Positions 17,638-25,644 of a stretch of 64,000 nucleotides of DNA are shown here, piece by piece (within the stretch, counting starts at the first letter, position 1; the number at the start of each line of letters is the position of its first letter). Made by a program: the position numbers and the translations under genes. The DNA is from Arenibacter arenosicollis (GTDB taxonomy: Bacteria; Bacteroidota; Bacteroidia; Flavobacteriales; Flavobacteriaceae), in NCBI RefSeq assembly GCF_014397245.1, contig NZ_JACLHY010000028.1:1-64000 (forward strand). Direction: 5' to 3'. Under the pieces are notes generated by a model. That model was not told the origin of the DNA. It was given only the letters and a program-made list of their open reading frames with translations, and did not search any database.

Positions 17638-18778
17638 GACCTATCTCTCATATAACAATATTGTTTCATCAATAGGTTTTGATAGTCCTACAGTGGTGCA
17701 AAATATCCGTAAGGGAGTATCGGGGATTACATTAATTGAAGATGTAAATTTATTCCCCACCCCATTTTACGCCTCGGTTATCAATTCCAATTCAATTTCA
17801 GAGGCCTTTGAACAGTTGGGTTCCAATGATGAATATACGCGTTTGGAGCAAATGATGATAATTTCCTTGGACAAAACACTTAAAGAATCCGGGGTTAAAT
17901 TAACGGATAGGGTTGGCTTGATTCTTTCCACTACCAAAGGAAATATAGACACCTTGGACCCAAAGCATCCAATGCCCCCTGAAAGGGCTTATTTGGGAAC
18001 TTTAGGACATATAATCAAAAACTATTTTGGATTTACTACAGAACCTGTTGTGCTATCCAATGCCTGTGTTTCAGGAGTATTGGCCATTTCAATTGCTAAA
18101 AGATTTATTGCACAGGGGACGTTTGATCAAGTTTTTATAGTAGGCAGTGATATTGTTTCCAGTTTTATTCTTTCCGGTTTTAATTCCTTCCAAGCCATGA
18201 GTTCCTTGCCCTGCAAACCTTATTGCAAACATAGGTCCGGAATTAATATCGGGGAAGTGGCCGCCAGTGTACTAGTGAGCAAAGACCAAGACAATTTAGT
18301 GCCAGAGGCCGTAGAGGTATTGGGTGAAGCCTCCTGTAATGACGCCAATCATATTTCTGGTCCATCTAGAACTGGGGAAGGCCTATATCGCAGCATTCAA
18401 TCAGCCTTTAAAGAAGCCAAGGTAGGCCCTGAGGATATAGATTATATATCCGCCCATGGCACTGCTACCTCCTTCAATGATGAAATGGAGGCAATTGCCC
18501 TGAACAGATTAGATTTGGGCAGGGTTCCTTTAAATAGCCTTAAAGGATATTTTGGGCATACACTGGGAGGGTCCGGCCTTTTGGAAACCATTATTGGCAT
18601 GCATTCCCTTTACCACAATACCTTATATTCCTCCATGGGGTTTACCGAGTTGGGAGTATCGCAACCCATCAATGTAATTACGGAAACTACCTCCGGGAAT
18701 TTAGATTACTTTTTAAAGACTGCCTCCGGTTTTGGGGGCTGCAATACTGCTGCCGTATTTAAAAAAGTACAGTCATGA
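17630..18778 (+). CDS. Beta-ketoacyl-ACP synthase (second)
   Basis: A 382-residue ketosynthase with the triad intact: Cys146 in NACVSG, His276 in SAHGTATSFNDEME and His310 in YFGHTLGGSG. It is shorter at the N-terminus than the first ketosynthase. Its stop overlaps the start of a truncated ketosynthase-like gene (ATGA), suggesting the two products form a heterodimer. Its likely job is either starter loading or chain extension in the aryl polyene line. Confidence 0.9.
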   Translation: MNKTYLSYNNIVSSIGFDSPTVVQNIRKGVSGITLIEDVNLFPTPFYASVINSNSISEAFEQLGSNDEYTRLEQMMIISLDKTLKESGVKLTDRVGLILSTTKGNIDTLDPKHPMPPERAYLGTLGHIIKNYFGFTTEPVVLSNACVSGVLAISIAKRFIAQGTFDQVFIVGSDIVSSFILSGFNSFQAMSSLPCKPYCKHRSGINIGEVAASVLVSKDQDNLVPEAVEVLGEASCNDANHISGPSRTGEGLYRSIQSAFKEAKVGPEDIDYISAHGTATSFNDEMEAIALNRLDLGRVPLNSLKGYFGHTLGGSGLLETIIGMHSLYHNTLYSSMGFTELGVSQPINVITETTSGNLDYFLKTASGFGGCNTAAVFKKVQS

Positions 18779-19398
18779 AGGTCCAACAACTAAAAATAAA
18801 GGCATATTGCAGCATTTTCAATAACAAGGTAATGTTGAACGACCAGTTGCTCTTTGAAAACCAGGAGACCGATTTTAGCTCATTTATAAAACTGGCCTAT
18901 AAAAATATGGATACCAACTATCCAAAGTTTTTTAAAATGGACGACCTGAGTAAACTGGGGTTTTTGGCCGCTGATATTTTACTCAAACCACTAACCACAG
19001 ATTCGGAAAGGGCAAATAATATTGCCTTGGCATTTTCAAATAGTGCATCCAGTCTGGAAACCGACAGGAAGCATCAAGATTCCATTGTTGACAAAGAAAA
19101 CTATTTTCCGAGTCCCGCTATTTTTGTCTATACCCTGCCCAATATATGCCTTGGAGAGATTAGTATTAGACATAAGCTATATTCTGAAAATAGTTTTTTT
19201 ATCTTTAACCACTTTAATGCGGGATATCTATATGACTATGCAACGTGTTTAATTAATACTGGTAAAGCGGACGAAGTGTTATGCGGATGGATAAACCGTG
19301 ACACAGATGACTATGAAGCATTTTTGTACTTAGTTTCTACAGAAGGAAGCATTACACATAATAAAGAAGAAATAATAAAATTGTACACAACCAAATGA
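18775..19398 (+). CDS. Truncated, non-catalytic ketosynthase-like protein
   Basis: A 207-residue protein resembling only the N-terminal half of a ketosynthase. The stretch SPAIFVYTLPNICLGEISI and the following FNHFNAGYLYDYATCLI follow the fold around the nucleophile elbow, but the Cys is replaced by Phe. The protein ends before both His motifs. It cannot condense chains and may act as a chain-length or stability partner of the ketosynthase whose gene overlaps it. The ACP gene overlaps its stop by four bases. It looks like an established small family rather than decay, because the frame is intact and tightly coupled on both sides. Confidence 0.72.
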   Translation: MKVQQLKIKAYCSIFNNKVMLNDQLLFENQETDFSSFIKLAYKNMDTNYPKFFKMDDLSKLGFLAADILLKPLTTDSERANNIALAFSNSASSLETDRKHQDSIVDKENYFPSPAIFVYTLPNICLGEISIRHKLYSENSFFIFNHFNAGYLYDYATCLINTGKADEVLCGWINRDTDDYEAFLYLVSTEGSITHNKEEIIKLYTTK

Positions 19399-19652
19399 GC
19401 GATTTAAAACAAGAACTAAAGGAAAAAATTATAACTCAATTAAACTTGGAAGATATTGCAATTGATGAAATTGCAGATAACGATCCGTTGTTTGGTGACG
19501 GTCTTGGGCTGGACTCCATTGACGCCTTGGAACTTATAGTAATGTTGGACAAGGATTATGGAATTAAACTAACCGACCCTAAAGAGGGTAAAAAAATATT
19601 TGAGTCCATAGAAGTAATGGCAAATTATATTACAACGCATCGAACAAAATAA
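19395..19652 (+). CDS. Acyl carrier protein (second)
   Basis: An 85-residue carrier protein with the phosphopantetheine serine in GLGLDSIDALEL at about residue 42. The GLDSID motif and LIVMLDKDYGIKL helix are those of aryl polyene ACPs more than of fatty acid ACPs. It overlaps the truncated ketosynthase gene by four bases. It probably carries the growing polyene. Confidence 0.9.
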   Translation: MSDLKQELKEKIITQLNLEDIAIDEIADNDPLFGDGLGLDSIDALELIVMLDKDYGIKLTDPKEGKKIFESIEVMANYITTHRTK

Positions 19653-19750
19653 TCCAATTACTTTAAGTATACCGAAACTTAAGTGTTCATTCACCTAATA
19701 AAGAAATTGGTTACATCCAAGGAAATCTAGACCCTAAATATAAAAATTAC

Positions 19751-20953
19751 ATGTCCAAAGGAGTAGCTATAACGGGAATGGGAATAATATCTGCTATTGG
19801 AAACAATGTGGCCGAGAATTACCGGTCACTTTTGGAGGGCAGAACTGGAATTTCCCAAATTTCCAAAATAGACACCCTACATAAAGACAGTATTATGGTA
19901 GGTGAAATTGAATTCAACAACGGGCAATTAGAGGAGAAATTGGGCTTAAGCCCTAATAACAATTACTCTAGAACTGCTTTATTAGGGGCAGTAGCAGCTA
20001 AGGAAGCTATTGCTAATGCCAAAATAACCGACATAAAAGCTTACAGGACGGGTCTTATTTCATCCACCAGTGTTGGAGGCATGGATATGACCGAAAAATA
20101 TTATTACGATTACTTGGAAAGTGGGGACAATAGGAGATATATAGAAGGTCACCATGCTGGAGACTCTACAGAAAAGATTGCGGAACAATTGGGCATAGAT
20201 CAAAGTTTGGTCACGACCATAAGTACAGCTTGTTCCTCTGCTGCGAATGCGATAATGTTCGGGGCCAGGTTAATAAAAACGGGGCAATTGGATAGGGTTA
20301 TTGTGGGTGGGGCCGATTGTTTATCCAAATTCACGATTAATGGTTTTAAAACCTTAATGATCTTATCCGATACGTACAGTACCCCTTTCGACGAAAATAG
20401 AAAAGGCCTTAATTTAGGGGAAGCAGCTGCCTATTTGGTGTTGGAATCGGAGATGCTGGTGAAAAAAGAAAATAAAAAAGTATTGGGATATGTGGCCGGA
20501 TATGGCAATGCCAATGATGCGTTTCACCAGACTGCATCTTCAGAAAATGGTGATGGTGCCACCCTATCCATGGAGAAAGCCCTTGCCGTTGCAGGACTGA
20601 AACCGAAGGACGTTGATTACATAAACGCCCATGGGACCGCCACTGGTAACAACGACTTGTCCGAAGGGCGGGCCATTATCCGAGTTTTTGGGGAAGAAGT
20701 TCCCGAATTCAGTTCAACAAAAGCCTATACCGGACATACCTTGGCTGCAGCAGGGGCAATAGAAGCGGTGTATGCTATACTATCACTTCAAAACAATATT
20801 ATTTATCCCAATTTGAATTTTAAAACTCCAATGAAGGAGTTTGCCCTAACCCCTGAGACCACCTTAAAAGAAAAAGTATTAAACACAGTGCTTTCCAATT
20901 CCCTTGGGTTTGGCGGAAACTGTTCCACACTAATTTTTTCAAAAAACCCCTAA
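19751..20953 (+). CDS. Beta-ketoacyl-ACP synthase (third)
   Basis: A 400-residue FabF-like ketosynthase with Cys161 in STACSSAAN, His294 in NAHGTATGNND and His329 in TGHTLAAAGA, so it is catalytically complete. The next gene encodes a Cys-less ketosynthase-like protein 78 bases away. The pair resembles the ketosynthase and chain-length-factor arrangement of type II polyketide systems that make aryl polyenes. It is the best candidate for the main chain-extending enzyme. Confidence 0.92.
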   Translation: MSKGVAITGMGIISAIGNNVAENYRSLLEGRTGISQISKIDTLHKDSIMVGEIEFNNGQLEEKLGLSPNNNYSRTALLGAVAAKEAIANAKITDIKAYRTGLISSTSVGGMDMTEKYYYDYLESGDNRRYIEGHHAGDSTEKIAEQLGIDQSLVTTISTACSSAANAIMFGARLIKTGQLDRVIVGGADCLSKFTINGFKTLMILSDTYSTPFDENRKGLNLGEAAAYLVLESEMLVKKENKKVLGYVAGYGNANDAFHQTASSENGDGATLSMEKALAVAGLKPKDVDYINAHGTATGNNDLSEGRAIIRVFGEEVPEFSSTKAYTGHTLAAAGAIEAVYAILSLQNNIIYPNLNFKTPMKEFALTPETTLKEKVLNTVLSNSLGFGGNCSTLIFSKNP

Positions 20954-21031
20954 GAGGGAATTGTTATATTTACATCTAGGTCACTTGATCTTTTTAGATA
21001 TTATATTATAAATCGGCATTTTCAAAAAGTA

Positions 21032-22096
21032 ATGGAAAAAGTTTTTATTAACAGTATCGGTTCCATATCTGCCCAAAAAACATTTGATAACAAGGTTTTT
21101 TTGGAGGAAATTACCACCTATGAAGACAACGTTATTCCTGCAATAGAACCCAACTATAAGGATTTTATTCCGCCAGCGGCGGCCAGAAGAATGGCAAAGG
21201 GAATAAAAATGGGAGTAGTTGCTGCCAAAATAGCTATGGAGGAAGCCAATCTATCGAATGTAGATGCCATTATTACCGGAACAGGAATGGGATGTGTTCG
21301 GGATTCCGAAAAATTTGTCACCGCCATTTTGGACAACCAAGAGCAGTTTCTCACCCCTACCTCCTTTATACAGTCCACCCATAATACGGTTGCGGGCCAG
21401 ATAGCCCTGGGTATCGGATGCAAAGGATATAATTTTACCTATGTCCATAGTAGTATTTCATTTGAATCTGCATTAATAGATGCCTTAATGCAATTACAGA
21501 CCAAGGAAGCAGAAAACATTCTTGTCGGTGGTGTTGATGAATCGGGCGAACATACCAATACCATTCACAAACTAATACAGCACATAAAACTGGAAAAAAT
21601 AAACACCAACAAGCTGTTGCAGTCCAATACCGAAGGTGCTGTTTTTGGAGAGGGAGCCAATTTTTTTGTATTGTCCAACAACAAACAAAATTCCTGCTAT
21701 GCCCAAATATTGGGTGTAAAGACTTTTAACACCCTACCCATATCAAAGCTAACGGCCAATCTAGAGGGATTTTTAAAAGACAATAATCTTTCTGTAGACG
21801 ATATAGACGTGCTGATCAGTGGAAATAATGGAGACCTTAACTTCGACAATTATTATTTGGAACTCACCCAGGGGCTTTTTAATAACACCCAACAAGTTTA
21901 TTACAAACATCTAAGTGGTGAGTTTAACACCGCATCCTCATTCGGATTTTGGTTGGGTGCCAAAATTCTGAAGACCCAACATATACCTAGTGAGATTGCC
22001 TTAAATTCGATTAAATCCAAAGGGTTTGGAACTGTTTTACTGTACAATCAATACAGAGGTAAAAACCATAGTTTCACCCTCCTTCGCCAATGTTGA
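21032..22096 (+). CDS. Chain-length-factor-like ketosynthase homologue
   Basis: A 354-residue thiolase-fold protein without the catalytic set. Around the nucleophile position it reads YVHSSISFESA (His139-Ser140-Ser141), with no Cys. The two His motifs (NAHGT and TGH) are absent from the C-terminal half, which instead reads LISGNNGD and YKHLSGEFNTAS. Such proteins pair with an active ketosynthase and set chain length. The upstream neighbour is the obvious partner. The deacetylase gene overlaps its last seven bases. Confidence 0.82.
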   Translation: MEKVFINSIGSISAQKTFDNKVFLEEITTYEDNVIPAIEPNYKDFIPPAAARRMAKGIKMGVVAAKIAMEEANLSNVDAIITGTGMGCVRDSEKFVTAILDNQEQFLTPTSFIQSTHNTVAGQIALGIGCKGYNFTYVHSSISFESALIDALMQLQTKEAENILVGGVDESGEHTNTIHKLIQHIKLEKINTNKLLQSNTEGAVFGEGANFFVLSNNKQNSCYAQILGVKTFNTLPISKLTANLEGFLKDNNLSVDDIDVLISGNNGDLNFDNYYLELTQGLFNNTQQVYYKHLSGEFNTASSFGFWLGAKILKTQHIPSEIALNSIKSKGFGTVLLYNQYRGKNHSFTLLRQC

Positions 22097-22866
22097 AGTT
22101 TCCTGTAATAAATCGCCTTTTTGCAATTGCATTTATCGCTCTAATTATATTGGATATTATTTGGGAGATCAGATGGTGGACATATCTACTAATGGCAATG
22201 CTTTGGGCAACTTTTACCATTATTGGCTCCTTCCATATCCGTTGGAATTATCATCTTCCAGCCCTTCATTTCAATAAAGAGATCCAAAAGAATTGGGTTG
22301 CCATTACCTTTGATGACGGTCCCCATCCAGAATTCACACCAAAAGTCCTGGAATTACTGCAAAAATATAATGGAAAGGCATCTTTTTTTTGTGTGGGACA
22401 GCAAGTTAGGCAATATGGCGAAATTGTAAAGGATATCATTGAAAGAGGTCATACCATAGGAAATCACACTTATACACATTCCAATGGCTTTGGATTCTTA
22501 AGTACCAAAAAAGTATTATTGGAACTACAGAAAACAAATGAAATCATAAATGATCTTACAGGGCTCAATACAAAAATATACAGACCCGCCTTTGGGGTAA
22601 CAAATCCCAATATAAACAAGGCAGTAAAAAAAATGAAACTTCAAACAATTGGCTGGAGCATTCGATCTTTGGACACCACCAAAAGATCAAAAAAGGACAT
22701 TTTGGAACGTATTACCAGTAATTTAAAGAAAGGCGACATCATCCTACTTCACGACAGTAGTGAAAAAACAGTTGAAGTATTGGAACAGTTATTGCTATTT
22801 TTACAGCAGAACAAAATGCAATCGGTTTCTGTAGACCAATTGCTAGATATTGAAGCCTATGCGTAA
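22090..22866 (+). CDS. NodB-domain polysaccharide deacetylase family protein
   Basis: A 258-residue protein with one or two N-terminal membrane helices (residues 8-45) and a NodB domain. The metal and catalytic residues are present: Asp75-Asp76 in TFDDGPHPEF, His126 and His130 in GNHTYTH, YRPAFG, and LLHDSS near the end. Family members remove N- or O-acetyl groups from glycans at the cell envelope. Its place inside a pigment locus is unusual in chemical terms but the coupling is tight (overlaps on both sides). It may act on an envelope acceptor or deacylate an intermediate; neither is shown. Confidence 0.88.
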   Translation: MLKFPVINRLFAIAFIALIILDIIWEIRWWTYLLMAMLWATFTIIGSFHIRWNYHLPALHFNKEIQKNWVAITFDDGPHPEFTPKVLELLQKYNGKASFFCVGQQVRQYGEIVKDIIERGHTIGNHTYTHSNGFGFLSTKKVLLELQKTNEIINDLTGLNTKIYRPAFGVTNPNINKAVKKMKLQTIGWSIRSLDTTKRSKKDILERITSNLKKGDIILLHDSSEKTVEVLEQLLLFLQQNKMQSVSVDQLLDIEAYA

Positions 22867-23488
22867 CGTATTATTTCTAATTGTCCTATTTAGCCATGTT
22901 TCTCTTTTGATAGCCCAGGAAAGCAACATGGACAATGCCGAAATTGTAAGGTTTAAGTCCATGATCAATGAAACTTCAAAGGCAACGACGACAATCCAAA
23001 GCAATTTTACTCAATATAAGCACTTGGATTTTTTATCCAATGATATCATAACAGAGGGAAAAATGGCGTTTAAGGCTCCCAACATGGTAAAATGGGAGTA
23101 TCTAAAACCCTTCGAATACAGTGTTATTTTTAAGGACGATAAATTATTAATAAACGATTCTGGAACCAAAAGCAATGTGGACCTAGGAAATAGTGCCCTT
23201 TTCAAAAAACTAAATGAACTAATCATTAATAGTGTAAAAGGCAACTTGTTCCAAGATTCGGACTTTAGTATGGATTACTACAAAAGCCCAAATTATTACA
23301 AGGTCATCTTTATCCCTAAGGACGAGAAAATAAAAGGTTATATCGCCTCTTTTATATTATTATTCGATAAGAAAAATGCCGACGTTCTAGAGGTTAAAAT
23401 GATTGAACCGTCAAAGGATTTCACTAGAATTGTATTTACTGACCGACTGATTAACAAACCATTGGACAATGAAGTATTTACTAACTAG
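22859..23488 (+). CDS. LolA-like outer membrane lipoprotein carrier
   Basis: A 209-residue periplasmic protein with a signal peptide (MRNVLFLIVLFSHVSLLIAQ) and a LolA-like beta half-barrel. The pattern IQSNFTQYKHLDFL through GKMAFKAPNMVKWEY is the typical N-terminal region of the family. LolA proteins shield hydrophobic ligands while crossing the periplasm; in aryl polyene loci a dedicated paralogue is thought to carry the pigment. The ATG at 22859 overlaps the deacetylase stop (ATGCGTAA), which supports this start over a TTG three codons upstream. Confidence 0.85.
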   Translation: MRNVLFLIVLFSHVSLLIAQESNMDNAEIVRFKSMINETSKATTTIQSNFTQYKHLDFLSNDIITEGKMAFKAPNMVKWEYLKPFEYSVIFKDDKLLINDSGTKSNVDLGNSALFKKLNELIINSVKGNLFQDSDFSMDYYKSPNYYKVIFIPKDEKIKGYIASFILLFDKKNADVLEVKMIEPSKDFTRIVFTDRLINKPLDNEVFTN

Positions 23489-24077
23489 CTTAATAGCATT
23501 GTTATTGGCTTGTTCTTCCTATCCAAAAAAGAATAATTTAGAAAGGAAAATTGGGGTTACCTCAACTATATCCAATCCTTACTTTTCCGATATGGCCAAG
23601 GATTACGTATATAAGGCCAAAATAAACTTCGCCGCGAAATCCTTTGGCGGAATATTCATAGTAAAAAAGCTGGGTGAAGAGCACCATAGAGTAGTCTTTA
23701 CAACAGAAATGGGAAATAAAATATTTGATTTTTCGTTTATCAAAAACGAATTCAAAATTAATTTCATTCTAGAAGAAATGAATAAAAAAATTCTCATTAA
23801 CCTTCTTAAGCGGGACTTTCATGTTTTGACCAATGAATATCCCAAAATTTTGAACCATTACGAAATACCAGGGGATACCATATTCTTGGAGACCCAGATA
23901 GAGAATAAAACATACTTTTACCTTACCGCAGACCAGCAATTGCATCAAATACTGGAAACACGGGGGGGGAAAGAAAAATCGGACTATATTTTTACACAAG
24001 TAGAAAACAATCATGCCAGGGAAATTAATATAAGGCATAAAAACATTAAGTTAACTATTGATTTAAAAGCGATTTAA
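23469..24077 (+). CDS. Lipoprotein of the pigment locus, unknown function
   Basis: A 202-residue protein with a lipoprotein signal: MKYLLTSLIALLLACSS, with the acylated Cys at residue 15. The mature part is rich in alternating hydrophobic strands and carries no catalytic motif that I recognise. Aryl polyene loci often hold a lipoprotein next to the LolA-like gene, and this one overlaps it by 20 bases, so it probably receives cargo from that carrier or anchors the export path. The exact role is unknown. Confidence 0.7.
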   Translation: MKYLLTSLIALLLACSSYPKKNNLERKIGVTSTISNPYFSDMAKDYVYKAKINFAAKSFGGIFIVKKLGEEHHRVVFTTEMGNKIFDFSFIKNEFKINFILEEMNKKILINLLKRDFHVLTNEYPKILNHYEIPGDTIFLETQIENKTYFYLTADQQLHQILETRGGKEKSDYIFTQVENNHAREINIRHKNIKLTIDLKAI

Positions 24078-24079
24078 AG

Positions 24080-24673
24080 ATGAAAAAACTACTGTTATTG
24101 AGCCTTTTCCTCATTATTTCTTCCAATCTATTTGCCCAAAGTAAATCCCAATTAGGTATAAGGTTGGGTGCAAACAGTGCAAGAGTGCTGAATTCGGAAC
24201 TGGACACCAAAACGGGAATATATGCGGGGTTATTTTTAGCAGTCCGCTTCACGGATAGTTATACAATGCAGCCAGAAATCGCATATTCCAATCAGGGAGG
24301 CAATGCTAGCTTCAGAAATGGGGAAGACTTAAATATCAATTATGTATCCATTGGTCTGGCCAATAAGTTTTTTGTAAGTAAGAATCAGGGGTTCCACTTT
24401 ACTTTGGGTCCGAGTCTAGACATTAATTTTGATGATAATTTTATCAACCTAATTAACGATAATGGCGATAATTTGGAAATAACTCCCATAGACATAGCCG
24501 TATTTGGAGGAATTGGGTATGAGTTCGATTTTGGATTGGCAATGGAATTGAGATTTAAGCAAGGATTAATCGATCTGGATTTTAATGACTCCGGGGAGTA
24601 TGGAGGCAATTCAGAAGAAAATCAATTAAACAGAGTCATCCAAATTGGACTGGCCTATAAATTTAATATGTGA
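24080..24673 (+). CDS. Outer membrane beta-barrel protein
   Basis: A 197-residue protein with a signal peptide (ending near SSNLFAQ) and alternating amphipathic strands ending in aromatic residues, finishing with IGLAYKFNM. The pattern fits the small PorT-type outer membrane beta-barrel family common in Bacteroidota. It begins two bases after the lipoprotein gene. In this context it may host or insert the pigment in the outer membrane, which is inference. Confidence 0.82.
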   Translation: MKKLLLLSLFLIISSNLFAQSKSQLGIRLGANSARVLNSELDTKTGIYAGLFLAVRFTDSYTMQPEIAYSNQGGNASFRNGEDLNINYVSIGLANKFFVSKNQGFHFTLGPSLDINFDDNFINLINDNGDNLEITPIDIAVFGGIGYEFDFGLAMELRFKQGLIDLDFNDSGEYGGNSEENQLNRVIQIGLAYKFNM

Positions 24674-24678
24674 GGCAA

Positions 24679-25047
24679 ATGTTAATACAAGGTCTATATA
24701 CTACCGAAACTTTTAATAAAAACGAAGAAGGCATATCCGCCCAAATCAAATTAAATCCCAAGCACGAAATATTTAAAGGCCATTTCCCAGGAAAGCCTAT
24801 TATGCCAGGTGTTTGTATGATTCAAATTATAAAGGAACTCACGGAAAGGGGTCTTGGTAAGGATTTGTTTCTATCCATTGCTTCCAATGTAAAATTTATG
24901 GCAATTATAAATCCTGAAACCGACCCGACACTGGTTATAGACATAAACCTTAGTGAATTGGACGGTTTGATCAAAATAAAAAGTACTACCACCTTTGGGG
25001 AAACAGTTGCCCTTAAACTTAGTGCAACCTTTAAAAGTATGGCCTAA
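24679..25047 (+). CDS. ApeI/FabZ-like dehydratase subunit with His but no Glu
   Basis: A 122-residue hotdog protein with a perfect GHFPGKPIMPGV motif carrying catalytic His35. The position of the FabZ catalytic Glu, 14 residues later, is Gln49. It would dehydrate 3-hydroxyacyl-ACP to the enoyl form, using an acid from a partner subunit. The genes at 12812 and 13250 have the Glu and lack the His. I chose the ATG at 24679; a GTG at 24670 overlapping the previous stop is possible. It lies between the beta-barrel gene and a small secreted-protein gene. Confidence 0.85.
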   Translation: MLIQGLYTTETFNKNEEGISAQIKLNPKHEIFKGHFPGKPIMPGVCMIQIIKELTERGLGKDLFLSIASNVKFMAIINPETDPTLVIDINLSELDGLIKIKSTTTFGETVALKLSATFKSMA

Positions 25048-25536
25048 ATGAAATTCCTCTGTTTTCTCGTATTACTGATTTCCCAATCGCTTTTCACTCC
25101 CGATTTAGCCCAGATTCGCAAGGATTTTAAATTGGCCACCAATAACCGTGAATCAGCCTTGGACTTAAGAGATAAATTAGAGCCTATAACCAAGGAGGAC
25201 AACAAACTACTGGTAGCCTACAAAGGTGCGGTTATGGCGTTATCAGCAAAATACACCAAGGATAATGTAGAAAGAAAAAACCTCTTTAAAAACGGTGTAA
25301 CATTATTGGAGTACGCGGTATTGCAAAAACCTGAAAGTATAGAAATAAGGTGTCTTAGATTAAGTATTCAGGAAAATTCCCCTAAGTTTTTGAAATATAA
25401 ATCCAACATTCAAGAGGACAAGACATTCATTTTAAACCACTACGAAAAGACCAATTCACAAGCGGTCAAGGATTTTGTGAAATCATTTATATTACAATCA
25501 ACAGAATTTAATACTGAAGAAAAGCAACGGTTTTAA
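25048..25536 (+). CDS. Small exported protein of unknown function
   Basis: I do not recognise the family. The 162-residue protein begins with a signal peptide (MKFLCFLVLLISQSLF) and is otherwise helical and basic, with a pattern somewhat like two degenerate TPR-type helical pairs (LLVAYKGAVMALSAKY, GVTLLEYAVLQKPESIEIRCLR). It starts at the base after the dehydratase stop, so it is cotranslated with it. A periplasmic accessory role in pigment transfer is possible but not shown. Confidence 0.62.
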   Translation: MKFLCFLVLLISQSLFTPDLAQIRKDFKLATNNRESALDLRDKLEPITKEDNKLLVAYKGAVMALSAKYTKDNVERKNLFKNGVTLLEYAVLQKPESIEIRCLRLSIQENSPKFLKYKSNIQEDKTFILNHYEKTNSQAVKDFVKSFILQSTEFNTEEKQRF

Positions 25537-25644
25537 CTTTAGTAATTCCTATTTTTGCGAACCATATCTTGTTTTTTCCTTCAAGGAAGAACAACCAAAT
25601 TGCAAAAAACCGTGTCACAACAAACCACATCCACAACTGAAGCT

